DNA of 64,000 nucleotides from Omphiscola glabra (Eukaryota > Mollusca > Gastropoda > Lymnaeidae): positions 15,271,312-15,335,311 of the forward strand of contig OZ024811.1 in assembly GCA_964017045.1 (NCBI GenBank), written 5' to 3'. Below, one piece after another: positions 34,220 through 46,416 of this stretch; positions within the stretch are counted from its first letter, which is position 1; the number at the start of each line of letters is the position of its first letter. The translations under genes and the position numbers were made by a program. The notes beneath the pieces were generated by a model. It did not search any database, had not been told where the DNA came from, and was given only the letters and a program-made list of their open reading frames with translations.

Positions 34220-34255
34220 TCAGCGGTTCTAACCTGTGGGTCGCGACCCCTTTGT
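34220..34255 (+). mobile_element. hAT MITE terminal fragment fused to a microsatellite
   Basis: CAGCGGTTCTAACCTGTGGG and 'tcgcgacccctttg' match the end of the CAGTGGTTCTCAACC family. It breaks off directly into the GTAG/ATAG repeat, so the rest of the element is lost or replaced. Confidence 0.75.
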
Positions 34256-34511
<256 letters not shown>

Positions 34512-35299
34512 TCTTTGTTGAATCGTTGCGAAAATGGTATCTCGTATTCGGTAAACTATATCTGTACATATATAAAAGTTAATGTATGTATGTCTCGTAT
34601 GCGCTCCTATACCATTCATCTGTTTGAAATAAATTTTTTGTGAGTTGTTAAACACACGCCCAAAAATTTTTCTGAATTATTACAAACATTTTACAATATT
34701 CCGTTGTGGGCCCTGTGCACTAATTTTTTTTTCTTTTATGAGCTAAAGATAATTTCCGTATGCGTTCCTGTACCATTCATCCGACTGCGATAAAACTTTG
34801 GTAAGGTGTGCGCACGCCCGCAAAGGTTTCTGAATTAGGTTATCCATTTTGTAATTATGTATATCAGTGGGACCTAGAACTTGAACATAATGGTCTTTTG
34901 AAAAACGGTACTTGTGGCTGGCCCATTTATGGCTTCTCTACTCCAAACATGTTTTGATATTTTATAACTATTTTTAAATCAAATTTCAGTGTCTTGCGCC
35001 TTCTGAACAACAAAAGGAAGTAGAGAGAGTCAGTTCCCCTTGCCCTGCATAGGAATGAAGACAAAAACGATGACAAGTAAGTTGAATTAACTAGTTGATT
35101 GTTCCATGTACCGGTATTAACTATCCATGAATTCATGAATTTTATTCTATGCCTCGATTTACTTACCATTTTTTTCTTCTTTACATAGAGTAAAAGAAGA
35201 TGATGAAAGAGATGATGATTTAAAAGAGAACAAAGAAGAATCAGAGACACCAGCGGGGATGTAAAGTTAAGGAGATCAGGTATACAGCCCTGGTCTGTT

Positions 35300-35376
35300 C
35301 TATATATATATATATATATTTATATAATAGCTTCATCGGTATATATATATATATATATATATTGATGAAGCTATTA
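35300..35376. repeat. TA-rich hairpin
   Basis: (TA)n runs flank the inverted pair 'tataatagcttcat' (35324-35337) and 'atgaagctattata' (35364-35377), giving a long cruciform-capable palindrome. Confidence 0.75.
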
Positions 35377-35724
35377 TACACGTATCATTACTCCAGCATT
35401 GCTTATGATAAAATATATACTTTATCAGTTACGTACCCTGAGTTACGTACCATGTCAAACTATAATTATTTATTAAAAAATATTGTATCGGTTTTTGTTC
35501 AAATAAATGGGATTGGACTTTCTTTTTTTCTTTTGAAATGCATTTGAATTAAATTATTTAAATAAATTATTATATTTTTAAAATCACTCTGACCATTTTT
35601 CTTATTTTACCTCAAGACATTTTTTATTTTAATTCCATTCTGTTAAATTCTAGTCAGTCTCATCTGATTGTTTTTTAAATCTATTATATGTTTTTAAGTA
35701 TGTAAGAGTCTGTGTTAGCTTTTT

Positions 35725-35990
35725 AGTTTTCTTCTTCTTCTATATGTTAACGGCCATTCTGGCTCCTAGGCATGTAGAGGGGTTTTGGAATATTTCTGTG
35801 CCGTGTGTTGAAGAGGATATTTCACTGGTTTCAAGGTCTACTGAGTGAGGGTGTCATGAACTGGGGGCTGGAAGGCCCTGGCAATAGACGCAAAAGTGTC
35901 CATTGTTGTCGCCTCAACTGTTCTTTTTGGAAACTTGTTCAAGTCCCTGATTGTCTTAGGCAGGAATGATTCACAACATATACACTGCGC
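35725..35990 (-). mobile_element. LINE 3' end, same family as 6629-7566
   Basis: Read on the minus strand: 'gacaatcagggacttgaaca' (one base differs from 7330), 'cagttgaggcgacaac', 'gccttccagcccc', then the tail ending 'acatatagaagaagaag'. It matches 7330-7565 with a short deletion. Only the extreme 3' end is present. Confidence 0.8.
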
Positions 35991-37525
35991 AGTTATTTTT
36001 CTCATGTCGGTATTTACACCATTACGTTAAATTCATTAATTTACAATTTTTCAAATTTGTTCCATTTTTAAAGACATCTTAATTGACAGCGTTTGCTACA
36101 TTTCTTCATATTTTTAAATAATTTATGGCGTTTAAAAAAAATTACAAGGGATGATGCACATATAATAAATATTTCTTCATTTTATCCATAAACCAACTTT
36201 CAACCTTAATAAAACTGTTACCAAAAAGCTACCCCAGAAAACGGATCAATCTATTTCAATATTTGAAAGTCAATGGTATATGTTTAGGAAATTAAAAAAA
36301 ATATTTTAATTAAAAATCAATGTGAATTTTTTTTAAATTCCTTTTTTATTAAACTTTATTTGATGGTTACCTGGGTATTTTCTTTGTATCTTTTCTAAAT
36401 TATTAATTTTTTTATTGTTAAATAAAATCAATGAGAATTCTCTTTTCATTACAAATAATTCCAACTCATTTTATTGTTATCAATCTAAAAAACATAAAGC
36501 TTTTTCAAATAGCCCAGTAAAATATATTTTAAAACAATTTTTGTGTGGGCATCATGAAGCAAATTGATAGTTAATGGATTCTAAAGAAAAGAAAATTTCC
36601 TTTAAAAATATGTATTGCTATATTTTGAAAATAGCATTGTTTTCTTAAAAAAAGGATTCTAATAACAATTAATTTTTAAAATTTCCATGGTATCGTTATA
36701 ATATCCGTCAAGGCGCAAGCAACCAGGTTCAATCTTCCCCACTAACCAAGAGGAACTGGTGCTCTTTGAGAAACTGTTTCATTTATTTTTTTAAAACCAG
36801 TAACTGACTGGGGGGTGGGGGGATTATCTTCTGTTTGTATTACGAGTGGTTTGGGGGGGGGGGGGGTAAATCTACAAAAAAAATCTTTTACATGATGTGA
36901 AATGTGTAGAAGCCCATCATAGAGTTTTGCTGAAGTCTGTCAAACTCGTTTTTATTTAAACCACCTTACTGTACTTTCACACAATATAATAGTGTGCTAA
37001 TATTTGGTAAGCAGCTCCCAATGGTTGTGTTATTAAATCTTTAACATTTTGGTATGTTCTCATGTCATCTGTTTATATATATATGAAGTGTGTTGGAAAA
37101 GTTTCACATACTCTCTGTCACAAATTCATAGGAGCAGAACAGCAATAAATTAAAATGAACCGAAAGAAAACAAAGATTAAACTATTTCATTAGTTCGTTT
37201 TTAAATATTCCATTCAGCTTAGACGTGTCGATGACCATGTGTGACCAAGTTGTTAAGATTTTTTTTTTCATAAGGAGAATGTCTTACCGGCATTTCAAAA
37301 TAAACCTTTCAAGCCGATCCAAAACATTTTTTAAAGAAATATTGTTCCTTCTTGTTATTTTATGAGTGTGATAGTTTCTGACCAGGTTTCGGGGAAAAAG
37401 GGGGGGGGGGTGTAAGAAGACTAGCAAAACCCATCTTAACCCCTCTGTGACATAGCGCTTATAAGTTAAGACTTGGCAAAGGTTTAATTGATTGGATAGT
37501 GATTATGATTTGATGGTATTTCTAA
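35991..37525. other. AT-rich, no gene recognised
   Basis: Contains a poly-G run at about 36854-36866 and another at 37401-37410. No exon structure or terminal repeats seen. Confidence 0.5.
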
Positions 37526-37942
37526 AGGGGATATAGGGTACATCCATAAAGTACGTCACACTACTGAGGAAAGGGAGGTGGGGTCGAAGAAAGTGTAAAA
37601 GGGTGGAGAGCACGTTATGTGAAGTCACATTTTTATTTATATTTGTCTATGAATCATGTCAAGCCCGAAATTAAAAGTTATATTTAACTTTCTTTTGTGA
37701 TGAATGTATTCTGACACAAGATGTCACTTATAATAATTTCTATAATACCACTTGGAAGTTATAGTTAGTTGTTAATTTTTGAACATTTTTTTAGCCAGAA
37801 ACGTTTGTCACACTTGTGGTGGGGGGGGGGGGGGGGAGGGCAGGAGAGATAGAGAGATTCCATGATTTTTTTTAATTGAGTGACAGGGGCAGGGGTAAAC
37901 ATTGTCAAAAATAGCACGAAATACTTAATGGACGACCCCCCA
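37526..37942. mobile_element. MITE with 'gggtacatccataaagtacgt' ends
   Basis: The left end 'gggtacatccataaagtacg' (37527) and the reverse of the right end ('ggtcgtccattaagtatttc', ending about 37940) are imperfect inverted repeats. A related single end lies at 40082-40200 ('ccttaaagtacgtcacgc'). Contains a 16-base G run (37821-37836). Confidence 0.6.
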
Positions 37943-38254
37943 TATGTGTTTATTTGATCAATTTATGTGTTTTTTAATAATTTTTTTAAAATTCACATTT
38001 GTATATTTATATTTATTCTGTGAATAAATGTTCATCTTTTGAAGTGAGCTAAACTGTATTAACTGTATCCATGGCTACGCTACATGTTGAACATACGGAT
38101 GCTAGTTGAACCTTAAACCGAACGGTGTCCTTGAACTTGTTCCATTTGTTGTGTAGTTTCAGGCAAGTCAATGCCCGCCGATGGGTGCAAGGAAATATTT
38201 TCTCAGTGGGTCCTAGAAATAAGTAAGTTTGGGAATCACTATTTTCTAGACGTA

Positions 38255-38660
38255 TATTTGATGTTCAGTATATTTGATGTTCAATACATTTGATGTTCTG
38301 TATATTTGATGTTAAGTACATTTGATGTTCTGTATATTTGATGCTAAGTGCCTTTGATGTTCTTTATATTTGATGCTAAGTAAATTTGATGTTAAGTATA
38401 TTTGATGTTCTGTAAATTTTGATGCTAAGTACATTTGATGTTCAGTATATTTTATGTTCTGTATATTTTATGCTAAGTACATTTGATGTTCAGTATATTT
38501 GATGTTCTGTATATTTGATGCTAGCACATTTGATGTTCAGTATACTTGATGTTCTGTATATGTGATGCTAAGTACATTTGATGTTCAGCATATTTGATGT
38601 TCTGTATATTTGATGTTCTGTATATTTGGTGTTCTGTATATTTGATGTTCTGTATCTTTC
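38255..38660. repeat. 16-18-bp minisatellite (tatatttgatgttctg)
   Basis: About two dozen imperfect units alternating 'gttctgtatattt' and 'gctaagtacattt' around 'gatgtt'. Confidence 0.93.
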
Positions 38661-38834
38661 TCAGTTGATCATTTTCTTAACAAGAAGGAATATGTCACTA
38701 TAATTTGGCCTAAGTTTATTTGTTTTCCTTAAACAATTTATTGACAAGACCAAACTTTCTATGCCCAATTAATTTTTTTTTTAAAAATATAAATATTAGA
38801 TCAACGAATAACTTGAACATCATATTTACTTCAG

Positions 38835-38840
38835 TTTATT
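38835..38840 (-). promoter_or_regulatory. Polyadenylation signal AATAAA of the peptide-precursor gene
   Basis: AATAAA on the minus strand, about 72 bases past the TGA at 38914-38912. It supports reading the third exon as terminal. Confidence 0.55.
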
Positions 38841-38911
38841 GTAATTTCTCATTTAAACCTCCCATGCAAGTACATCGTCTATCTGTGACTGCTTCCCCCG
38901 ACAGACCCGGC

Positions 38912-39156
38912 TCACCCACACTTCACCCCCATGATGCGGCAAAACTCGTTCATGGGTGGCATGGCGCCGTACTCATCGTCACGGCCTCGCTTTGATATGT
39001 TGCTGTCTTGTCTAGATACACGTCCGGTTTTGGAGGGTTTTTCCCATGGCGACGATAGACGGGACGATATGCCCACCAGTGATTTGAGGTAATTGCTGCT
39101 GGTGGTGCGGTGGTCCGCCGTTGAATCGCTGTGCTCTATGTAATCAACGCTGGGTT
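38912..39156 (-). CDS. Peptide-precursor exon 3 (KR site and cysteine-loop peptide)
   Basis: Acceptor TTATTCCAG, entry in phase 1 (G|AA = Glu). It encodes EPSVDYIEHSDSTADHRTTS, SLVGISSRLSSPWEKPSK, GRVSRQDSNISKR and the final peptide. Base composition is markedly richer in GC than its flanks, and codon third positions vary freely, as in real coding sequence. Confidence 0.65.
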
Positions 39157-42100
39157 CTGGAATAAAATTTAAAATATTAAATTTTTTTTTTAAACAAGGT
39201 AATGTCTATAAAATAAAACGTCGGTTTAACATTATTTGAATCCCTGTCTTACAATGTATACCGTAAGTATAAGTTGGCGCTAATGGTCTAATCTACTTTA
39301 GAAAAATAGAGTCGACTATCGAGTCGAAGCTCACGAAGTCTTTCCCAACGCACCCTCCGCTAGACTCAACTGGCCATCAATTACGCCCCCCCAGCAGTCT
39401 TTATTCGACCCCTGAGACAGTCTCACTCACCCTTCCACTCGATTGACTATGCGAGTGAGGCTTTCACACAGCAACCGGGCCGGACTTTCTAAGGCTGGGG
39501 TGGATACGTTTTATCCTTATGCCCCCCTTCCCACCCCGGGGAGACTCGTAGGTGTTTTACAGACGCCCTCATAGGGTTTATGTGGTTTTCTGCGATGTGA
39601 CTAACTCACATTGAAGCTTGTAGAGAAGCTGGGAGCAGTACCCTCATAGACGACATATATAAGTTGCTACTAAATTCTTTCAACATATAACTAGGTGCTT
39701 TAAACACCAGCCGTTGATACACAAGGGGGTGTCAGCTCATTTTTGGTACATTGCATCATACAAGTCTAGTGCCTCACCACGGTTCAGATGCCTCGGCTTT
39801 GGTCAAATTGCGTCAAAATTTCATTACGAAAATCGACTCTCTCTACCACTGTTTACGTTTTAAAAAAGTTTACCTTTTCTATGTTTCATAACGAGACCCA
39901 AGAGGTGAATTACGTCGGGAAGCTCCCCATCCCCGGGCTCACTGGTCAGGTAACTGTAGTCAGGTGCATCTGTAACAAGCAATGGAAAATCTGGTTCATA
40001 ATCTTACACAGCCAACGTGGACGAATTAAAATTCGCGGGTCCACGTGGACGGTTCGTTATCATACATTACAATACGCAAGGGGCGGTCCTTAAAGTACGT
40101 CACGCTTTTTTGGTCAAATTTTTACCCCCCCCCCACCCCCTGTCACGATATTTCACAAATGTTGCCCCCCCCCCCAATAAAAAAAAGGTAGCCACACCTC
40201 CCAAGTAAATGTTTGTTTTAAAAAATTTACAACTAAAACTAAAACACGCTTCCATATTAAAATTAGACTCTACTAAGTAACATCTTCTTTCCGAATACAT
40301 CCAGCCATATGTACCCGAAGCATTGTTTTTAATTCCCCCCCCCCCCTTTTTTTTTCCTGTAAAAATAATAAGTTAATAATATTGCAAAAACATTCGCTCC
40401 TTATAATATTTATGTTTGGATTTGTCCCTAATGAATATAAAATAGTTTATATAGAAATAAATTGTATTACTTTATTTCAAAATGTAATTTTTTAAAAGTA
40501 TATAATTACTTAATTGAATTTATTTATATAAAACCTATCCATAATTGTTCCCTTTTATGCATGCTTTTTGTCTTCTCGATAGAGATAAAGTATTGTACCG
40601 CGTAAACAGAACACAAATGTATCCACATATTGTATTACACAGGAAGGTCATTGTCTCTATCGAATACAAGGCTATTTTAACACAAGACGATTTAAAAATA
40701 TTGTTCGTCCTTCGCACGCCAAGGTGATCAATTTTTTTTATTTTTTTGTTGAAAGTGGTGGAGAGATGCCCGATTCGCACTCTCTCTCTCGTTCTTGTCT
40801 ATTTGATCAAGACGACCCAGGATTCAGTAGATGACCAGAATTGTATGTGTGTGTGTGTTCACTGTGCTCTTCATGTGTTCTACGCGCCAGTAGTTGTTGG
40901 AATTTTCATTGTGTCAGTGTCATAACTACGGTTTTAAATATTAATATTATTAGGAGCGATTTTTTTAAATTTTAATGTGACACCCCTTGACCCATGGGAT
41001 GACTTTTGGAAGAAGATGACAGTTTGTTTGTTTATTTGTTTGTTTGTTTGTTTGTTTTTTAAATATACCGTAAGACTATTTTGATCCAAGACTTCAGAAA
41101 AAGATAAAAAATACAATTCAGAACTGACAAGGGAGAGATTAAAACGAATATGGTCCATATAAGTTATATTTTTGATAACTTTATGGTCCATGTTCGTCTA
41201 TTTTATAAATTAATTATTCATATTACAGTTATTTGTTTTAATATGGAAAATAAATAACTAGACTTCCTTATACAATTGTACACTGACTTTTGTTTCCCCC
41301 TGTGACTTCCTTGTCGTAGTCGTCTTAAAGGTCCAGTATGTAAATTTTCTACTGTTTTCTAGTGGCATTTATAGTAACACCTTTCACTAAGTACAACGAC
41401 TCCCCCCCCCCTCCCCCAAATGCTCGTAATCATTTGGAAAGTGACACATAGGTGTGCACCCCAGGATACAAAAGCATTCTTGAGCAACATTGGGAATTCA
41501 TTGCGAAATGTCGTCAGTCAGACAGACAGGTCTATTTTCTTCTAAGATTTTTAGACAATCGAAATGCGCTTTTGCCGATATTATCCACATTAATTTTTTT
41601 CTGCGGAACACACGACATTGCACTTCGTGGTACAAATAGTGACAGTGGAAATGTTCATGATCTGTTTGAGCTTAGAGCGGAGGTTGGCGACAAGGACCTG
41701 GAGACACATTTGCAGGGTTTCGTTGATTGCCCTGTGTTGAATGAACACTTGACATATATGAAAGAACACTTGACATATATGAAAGAACACTTGACATATA
41801 TAAAAGAAAACTTGACATATTTGCAAGAGCACTTGACATACACGAAAGAGCACTTGACATATATGAGAGACTATGCTGGTTCCACGTCGTATGTCTCCCC
41901 TGTTGTGCAGAAAGAATTCATTGGCCTGATTGAATCCACTGTTCGCCAGAATGAATTTACGGAGACGCATTCGTGGAGCCGAGCACTCATGTTTGACTCG
42001 ACTGAAAGGAGTACACGCAGCAATGGTGGAACAAATGATCGTGAATTTTTTAATTTTCTTTGTTGTTGAAATGTTCAACCCGGAGGAGTCCCGATGGCGA

Positions 42101-45100
42101 AAAAATTCCGACAACTCCTGGCAAGCAACTGGTGCCCAGGTGTATCATCCATATATGGTGTTCAAGTAGGCTATCCAGGTGCCTGGAGAGAGGCGATTTG
42201 CTGTCTAAAGAACCAGCTATGGGACAAGACAGACTCTTTGATCTTGATCTTATCTATGGGACAAGACAGACTATGTGATATTGAGCTTATCTATGGGACA
42301 AGGCAGACTCTGTGATCTTTATCTAATCCAGTGGTTCTCAACCTTCCTAATGCCGTGACCATTTAACACGGTTCCTAATGTTGTGGCGACCCTTAACCAC
42401 ACAATTATTATCGTTTCTGCTTCAAAACTGTAGAGTATATGTGTTTTCCGATGGTCTTAGGCGACCCCTCTGAAAGGGGTCGCGACCCACAGGTTGAGAA
42501 CCACTGATCTAATCTATGTGACAAGGCAGACTCTATGATTTTCATCTAATCTTTGGGACAAGGCAGACTCTGTGATCTTGATCTAATCTATGGGACAAGA
42601 CAGACTCTGTGATATTCATCTCATCTATGGGACATGACAGATTCTGTGATCTTGATATAATCTATGGTATAAGTACAAGGCAGACTCTGTGATCTTCATC
42701 TCAAGTATGGGACAAGACAGACTATGTGATCTTGATCTGATCTTTGGGACCAGTTAACATCATTGACCCATTCACACCAAAGACCATTTCGCGTCATAGA
42801 CCATTTCGCATCATGGACCATTTCAAATCATAGACCAGTTCACAACATAGACCAGTTCGCATCATAGACCAGTTCACAACATAGACCAGTTCACAACATA
42901 GACCAGTTCACAACATAGACCAGTTCACAACATAGACCAGTTCGCATCATAGACCAGTTCACAACATAGACCAGTTCACAACATAGACCAGTTCGCAACA
43001 TAGACCAGTTCACAACATAGACCAGTTCACAACATAGACCATTTCGCATCATAGACCAGTTCACAACATAGACCATTTCACATCTTAGACCAGTTCGCAT
43101 CATAGACCAGTTCACATCAATAAAAGCAAAAAAAAAGGCATTTGAAGTTTTAATCTTGTGTCAATAAAGTGTCGTGTGTCAAAGTTTCGTGTGTCAATAA
43201 AGTGTCATGTTTAAATAAAATGTCGTGTGTCAAAGTTTCGTGTGTCAATAAAGTGTCATGTTTAAATAAAATGTCGTGTGCCAATAAAGTGTCATGTGTC
43301 AATAAAATGTCGTGTGTCAATAAAGTCTCGTGCAGCAATAAAGTGTCATGTGTCATTAAAGTGTCGTAACTGGAATAAAAAAAATTACACATAAAAATTC
43401 TCTTGTTATGTATGCATGTCTTTAACGTAGTATTCAATAGGCGCGCAGTGGCATTCTTGTAACGTGCGTCACTAAGCCGTCACTTAAAGGTACGTTTCGT
43501 CCGGTAACTTTAGTAGATGGGCAGCTCCACCATTGCCGCCGCCCTTGTTTTTGGCGGGTTATTTCTCGTGATCTCATTGGCCCTTGACGACGGGCGCGTG
43601 ATTTATCAAACAATTTAATCGGCAATACAGGCATTATTTTAATAATAAAAGTGTTGGACTGCGACAAAGCTTTAACGACTGTCCGTGTCTAATTAATTTA
43701 TTTTAATAATCATGTTGTTTTTTTAAAAAAGTTTTTTTTTAATTTTTACAATTTTTAAATTTGTTATTTAACGGTAAGAGAAGCAGATTTTGGAAATAAT
43801 ATACGGTATATACTTATTTTAAAACAGTTGAGATACCTCATGGTGAGCTGCATGCTCAAAGCCATCAACGTCGTAACGAAGGACAACTGCACTGTGCGCG
43901 TCTTCGACAGAGACACTACATTTAATTTAAGTCATCCACGAGAGAGTGAGTGCGATAGAGAGAGAGAGGGGGGGAGAGAGAGGGAGAGAGGGGGGAGAGG
44001 GATAGAAAGAGGGAGAGAGAGAGGGAGAGAGAGATTTGTTATTTACTGGGGATAAAAATAGAAGAAGTGTTCGTGTCACGATTCATTTACATTTAAGTTG
44101 TTTAAACTTGTGTTGGTGCTGTTGACAGAATGACACAAACTGGTCGCATCGTTTATCCATCACAGCTGTTATTCCGGTCCACATTTATAAGTTCGCTGTT
44201 CGATCCGGAGATTGACGAGCACACGATGAAGAAACAATACCTTTTTTTTTAAAATTATAAAATAAAATAAAATAAATTTGGCATTTAGCGAGGTTTTCAA
44301 ACGGGCCAGAATCTACGTGGTGTCTTTATACAGGAGTTGGTTGTAAGTTAGATTCATTTTTGAATAGAATATGTGTATATCCTAATAATACAATAATTGA
44401 GCATAAATCTAAAACAATCCATGCATCACTGACAAAACATTTAGGCTAATTGATTTCCGATGCGATCTCAAACTCCAGTGCTCCTCAAATCGGTGGCTCG
44501 CTGTCCGGCACATGTTGAGCGGACCCAAACGTCAAGCGGGCCGCAAAAAAACGTGGCGATTTACAAGAAGATTCAATGATAAATGAGTGAAGGAAAAAAT
44601 TGTTCATTTGTACCTTCTGTAATGGAAACACACTGAAACGTTTGGGGAAACGTTTTGAGAAGCGCTGGTCAACTGGTTTGTTAGAATCCGACACAGAACG
44701 AACCGTGAAAAGAGACAAACAAAATGTTTGAACCCAGTGGCCCGATGCGCATGTCAATCAAAGGACGACGTTAGGTGTAGATTTGTCCGACGCTCAACAG
44801 TAAATATGTCACCACGTACCGGTAGTAGAAGAACACACTGAAAGCTTAAATTAAAATACCTTCTACGTTGGTCTAATGTACGGCGTTATGCATTGCAGCG
44901 TGGACTGTCTAAAGTCACATTTAATTTAAGTATATTGAAACCTGGCGGCCGCCAGCGGAAAAGGGGGTTGTTCGGATCAGGATTTGCAAGGGTGCACTAT
45001 AGTGCAGAGGGCAGGACTGTCGAGAGATGCGCAATCGCACAAGGCTTTATGACCATCGCAGACAGTAACGAGTTCGCTGTCACAATGAATCATACTAAAT

Positions 45101-46369
45101 ATAACGGGATTCTAGCTTAGAAGGATTAGTCAGGTCAATTTAAATATTTTCTCGCGTACTTTGCTTGAAATAGTTAGAAATACTTAACATATATTTTTTT
45201 AAATTATTGTTTTTTTTAAAGTGGACAGTGTGATATAAAATAATGTGACCACGATAATGACAATGTAAATGTTTTTTAAATGAAGTATTTCATAAGATCA
45301 ACACATATAAAAATATTCCGTAAATCGTTTTTGCATGATATCGTGAAAAGTTAACCAAGAAGTGGGTTTGGCCCTACCCCAACTTGTAGGCTGGGCGGTG
45401 ACAAATCAGCATAAGGGCTCTTTACACGGGCTTAATAATAGCATTATGATAATAGGCCCTTTGATTGTTGTTGCATGATGGCTGATTTTTACGATAGAGC
45501 AGCGGCGTAGCGAGGGGGCAAGGGGGGAAATCATGCCCCGGGCGCTACTCACAAAGGGGCGCCAAATGGTATATTTTACATATAATAATGTATGGTTTTC
45601 GAATTGGGGGGGGGGCGCTAAAAAGGTATTGTGCCGCGGGTGCGAGTTAAGCTCGCTACTCCACTGCGATAGAGAAATACTTTAGATGTCTTAGGAAATT
45701 GTTCACTATTGTGCACGCGAATAGTTTAGAATGGACTTCGTAATATAAAAAAATTACCAATGTAAATTAAAAAATTTAATAAATTATAATTGTTTCTATT
45801 TCATCAATTTAAAATTTCTACTTCTTATCCCCTTTAGGGTTTGCGAAGGTCACTAGAGTTTTCATAGGTCCCTAGAGTTTTTGAAGGTCTTAAGAGTTTT
45901 CGTAACCCCCTATATTTTTCGTAGCCCCTTACAGTTTTCGTAGGTCCCTGGCAGTTTTTGTACCTCCATCTCCACCCCAGATTTACGTAGCCACCACCCC
46001 TTAGAGTTTTTCGTAGGTCCCTAGACACACTATTTTTAGACTTTCGCCATTTTGCGAAAAGTAATTTGTGTTTGAACACAAAGCTCCACCCTCCATGAGT
46101 TTTTTTGTGGGTCTCTAGTATTTTCGTTGGCGTTGTGTCTGTCAAACCAGATGTGAATCAACTAAATCGTCGCTACCCAAAAATATAGACGGACACATTT
46201 GCTCCCTAAATTATATTTTTAACAATTGTATTTTGACACTACGTATCTGATAGAGACCGCTTATTAATATTAAAAAAAAATAATTATTAATTGGATAATG
46301 ACAGACTTTTCCAACCAAAATGAGATTTCAGGATTCGTTGTATGAGTAATCTGACAATATGAACATTAA

Positions 46370-46416
<47 letters not shown>

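Noticed and set aside
43828..44055. Frame with LKAINVVTKDNCTVRVF as a possible exon
   Set aside because: No donor in a sensible place before it runs into the GA repeat; kept only as a note.
44131..44257. Forty-one-codon plus-strand frame starting MTQTGRIVYP
   Set aside because: Short, runs into a poly-T stretch, no splice partner and no recognised family.
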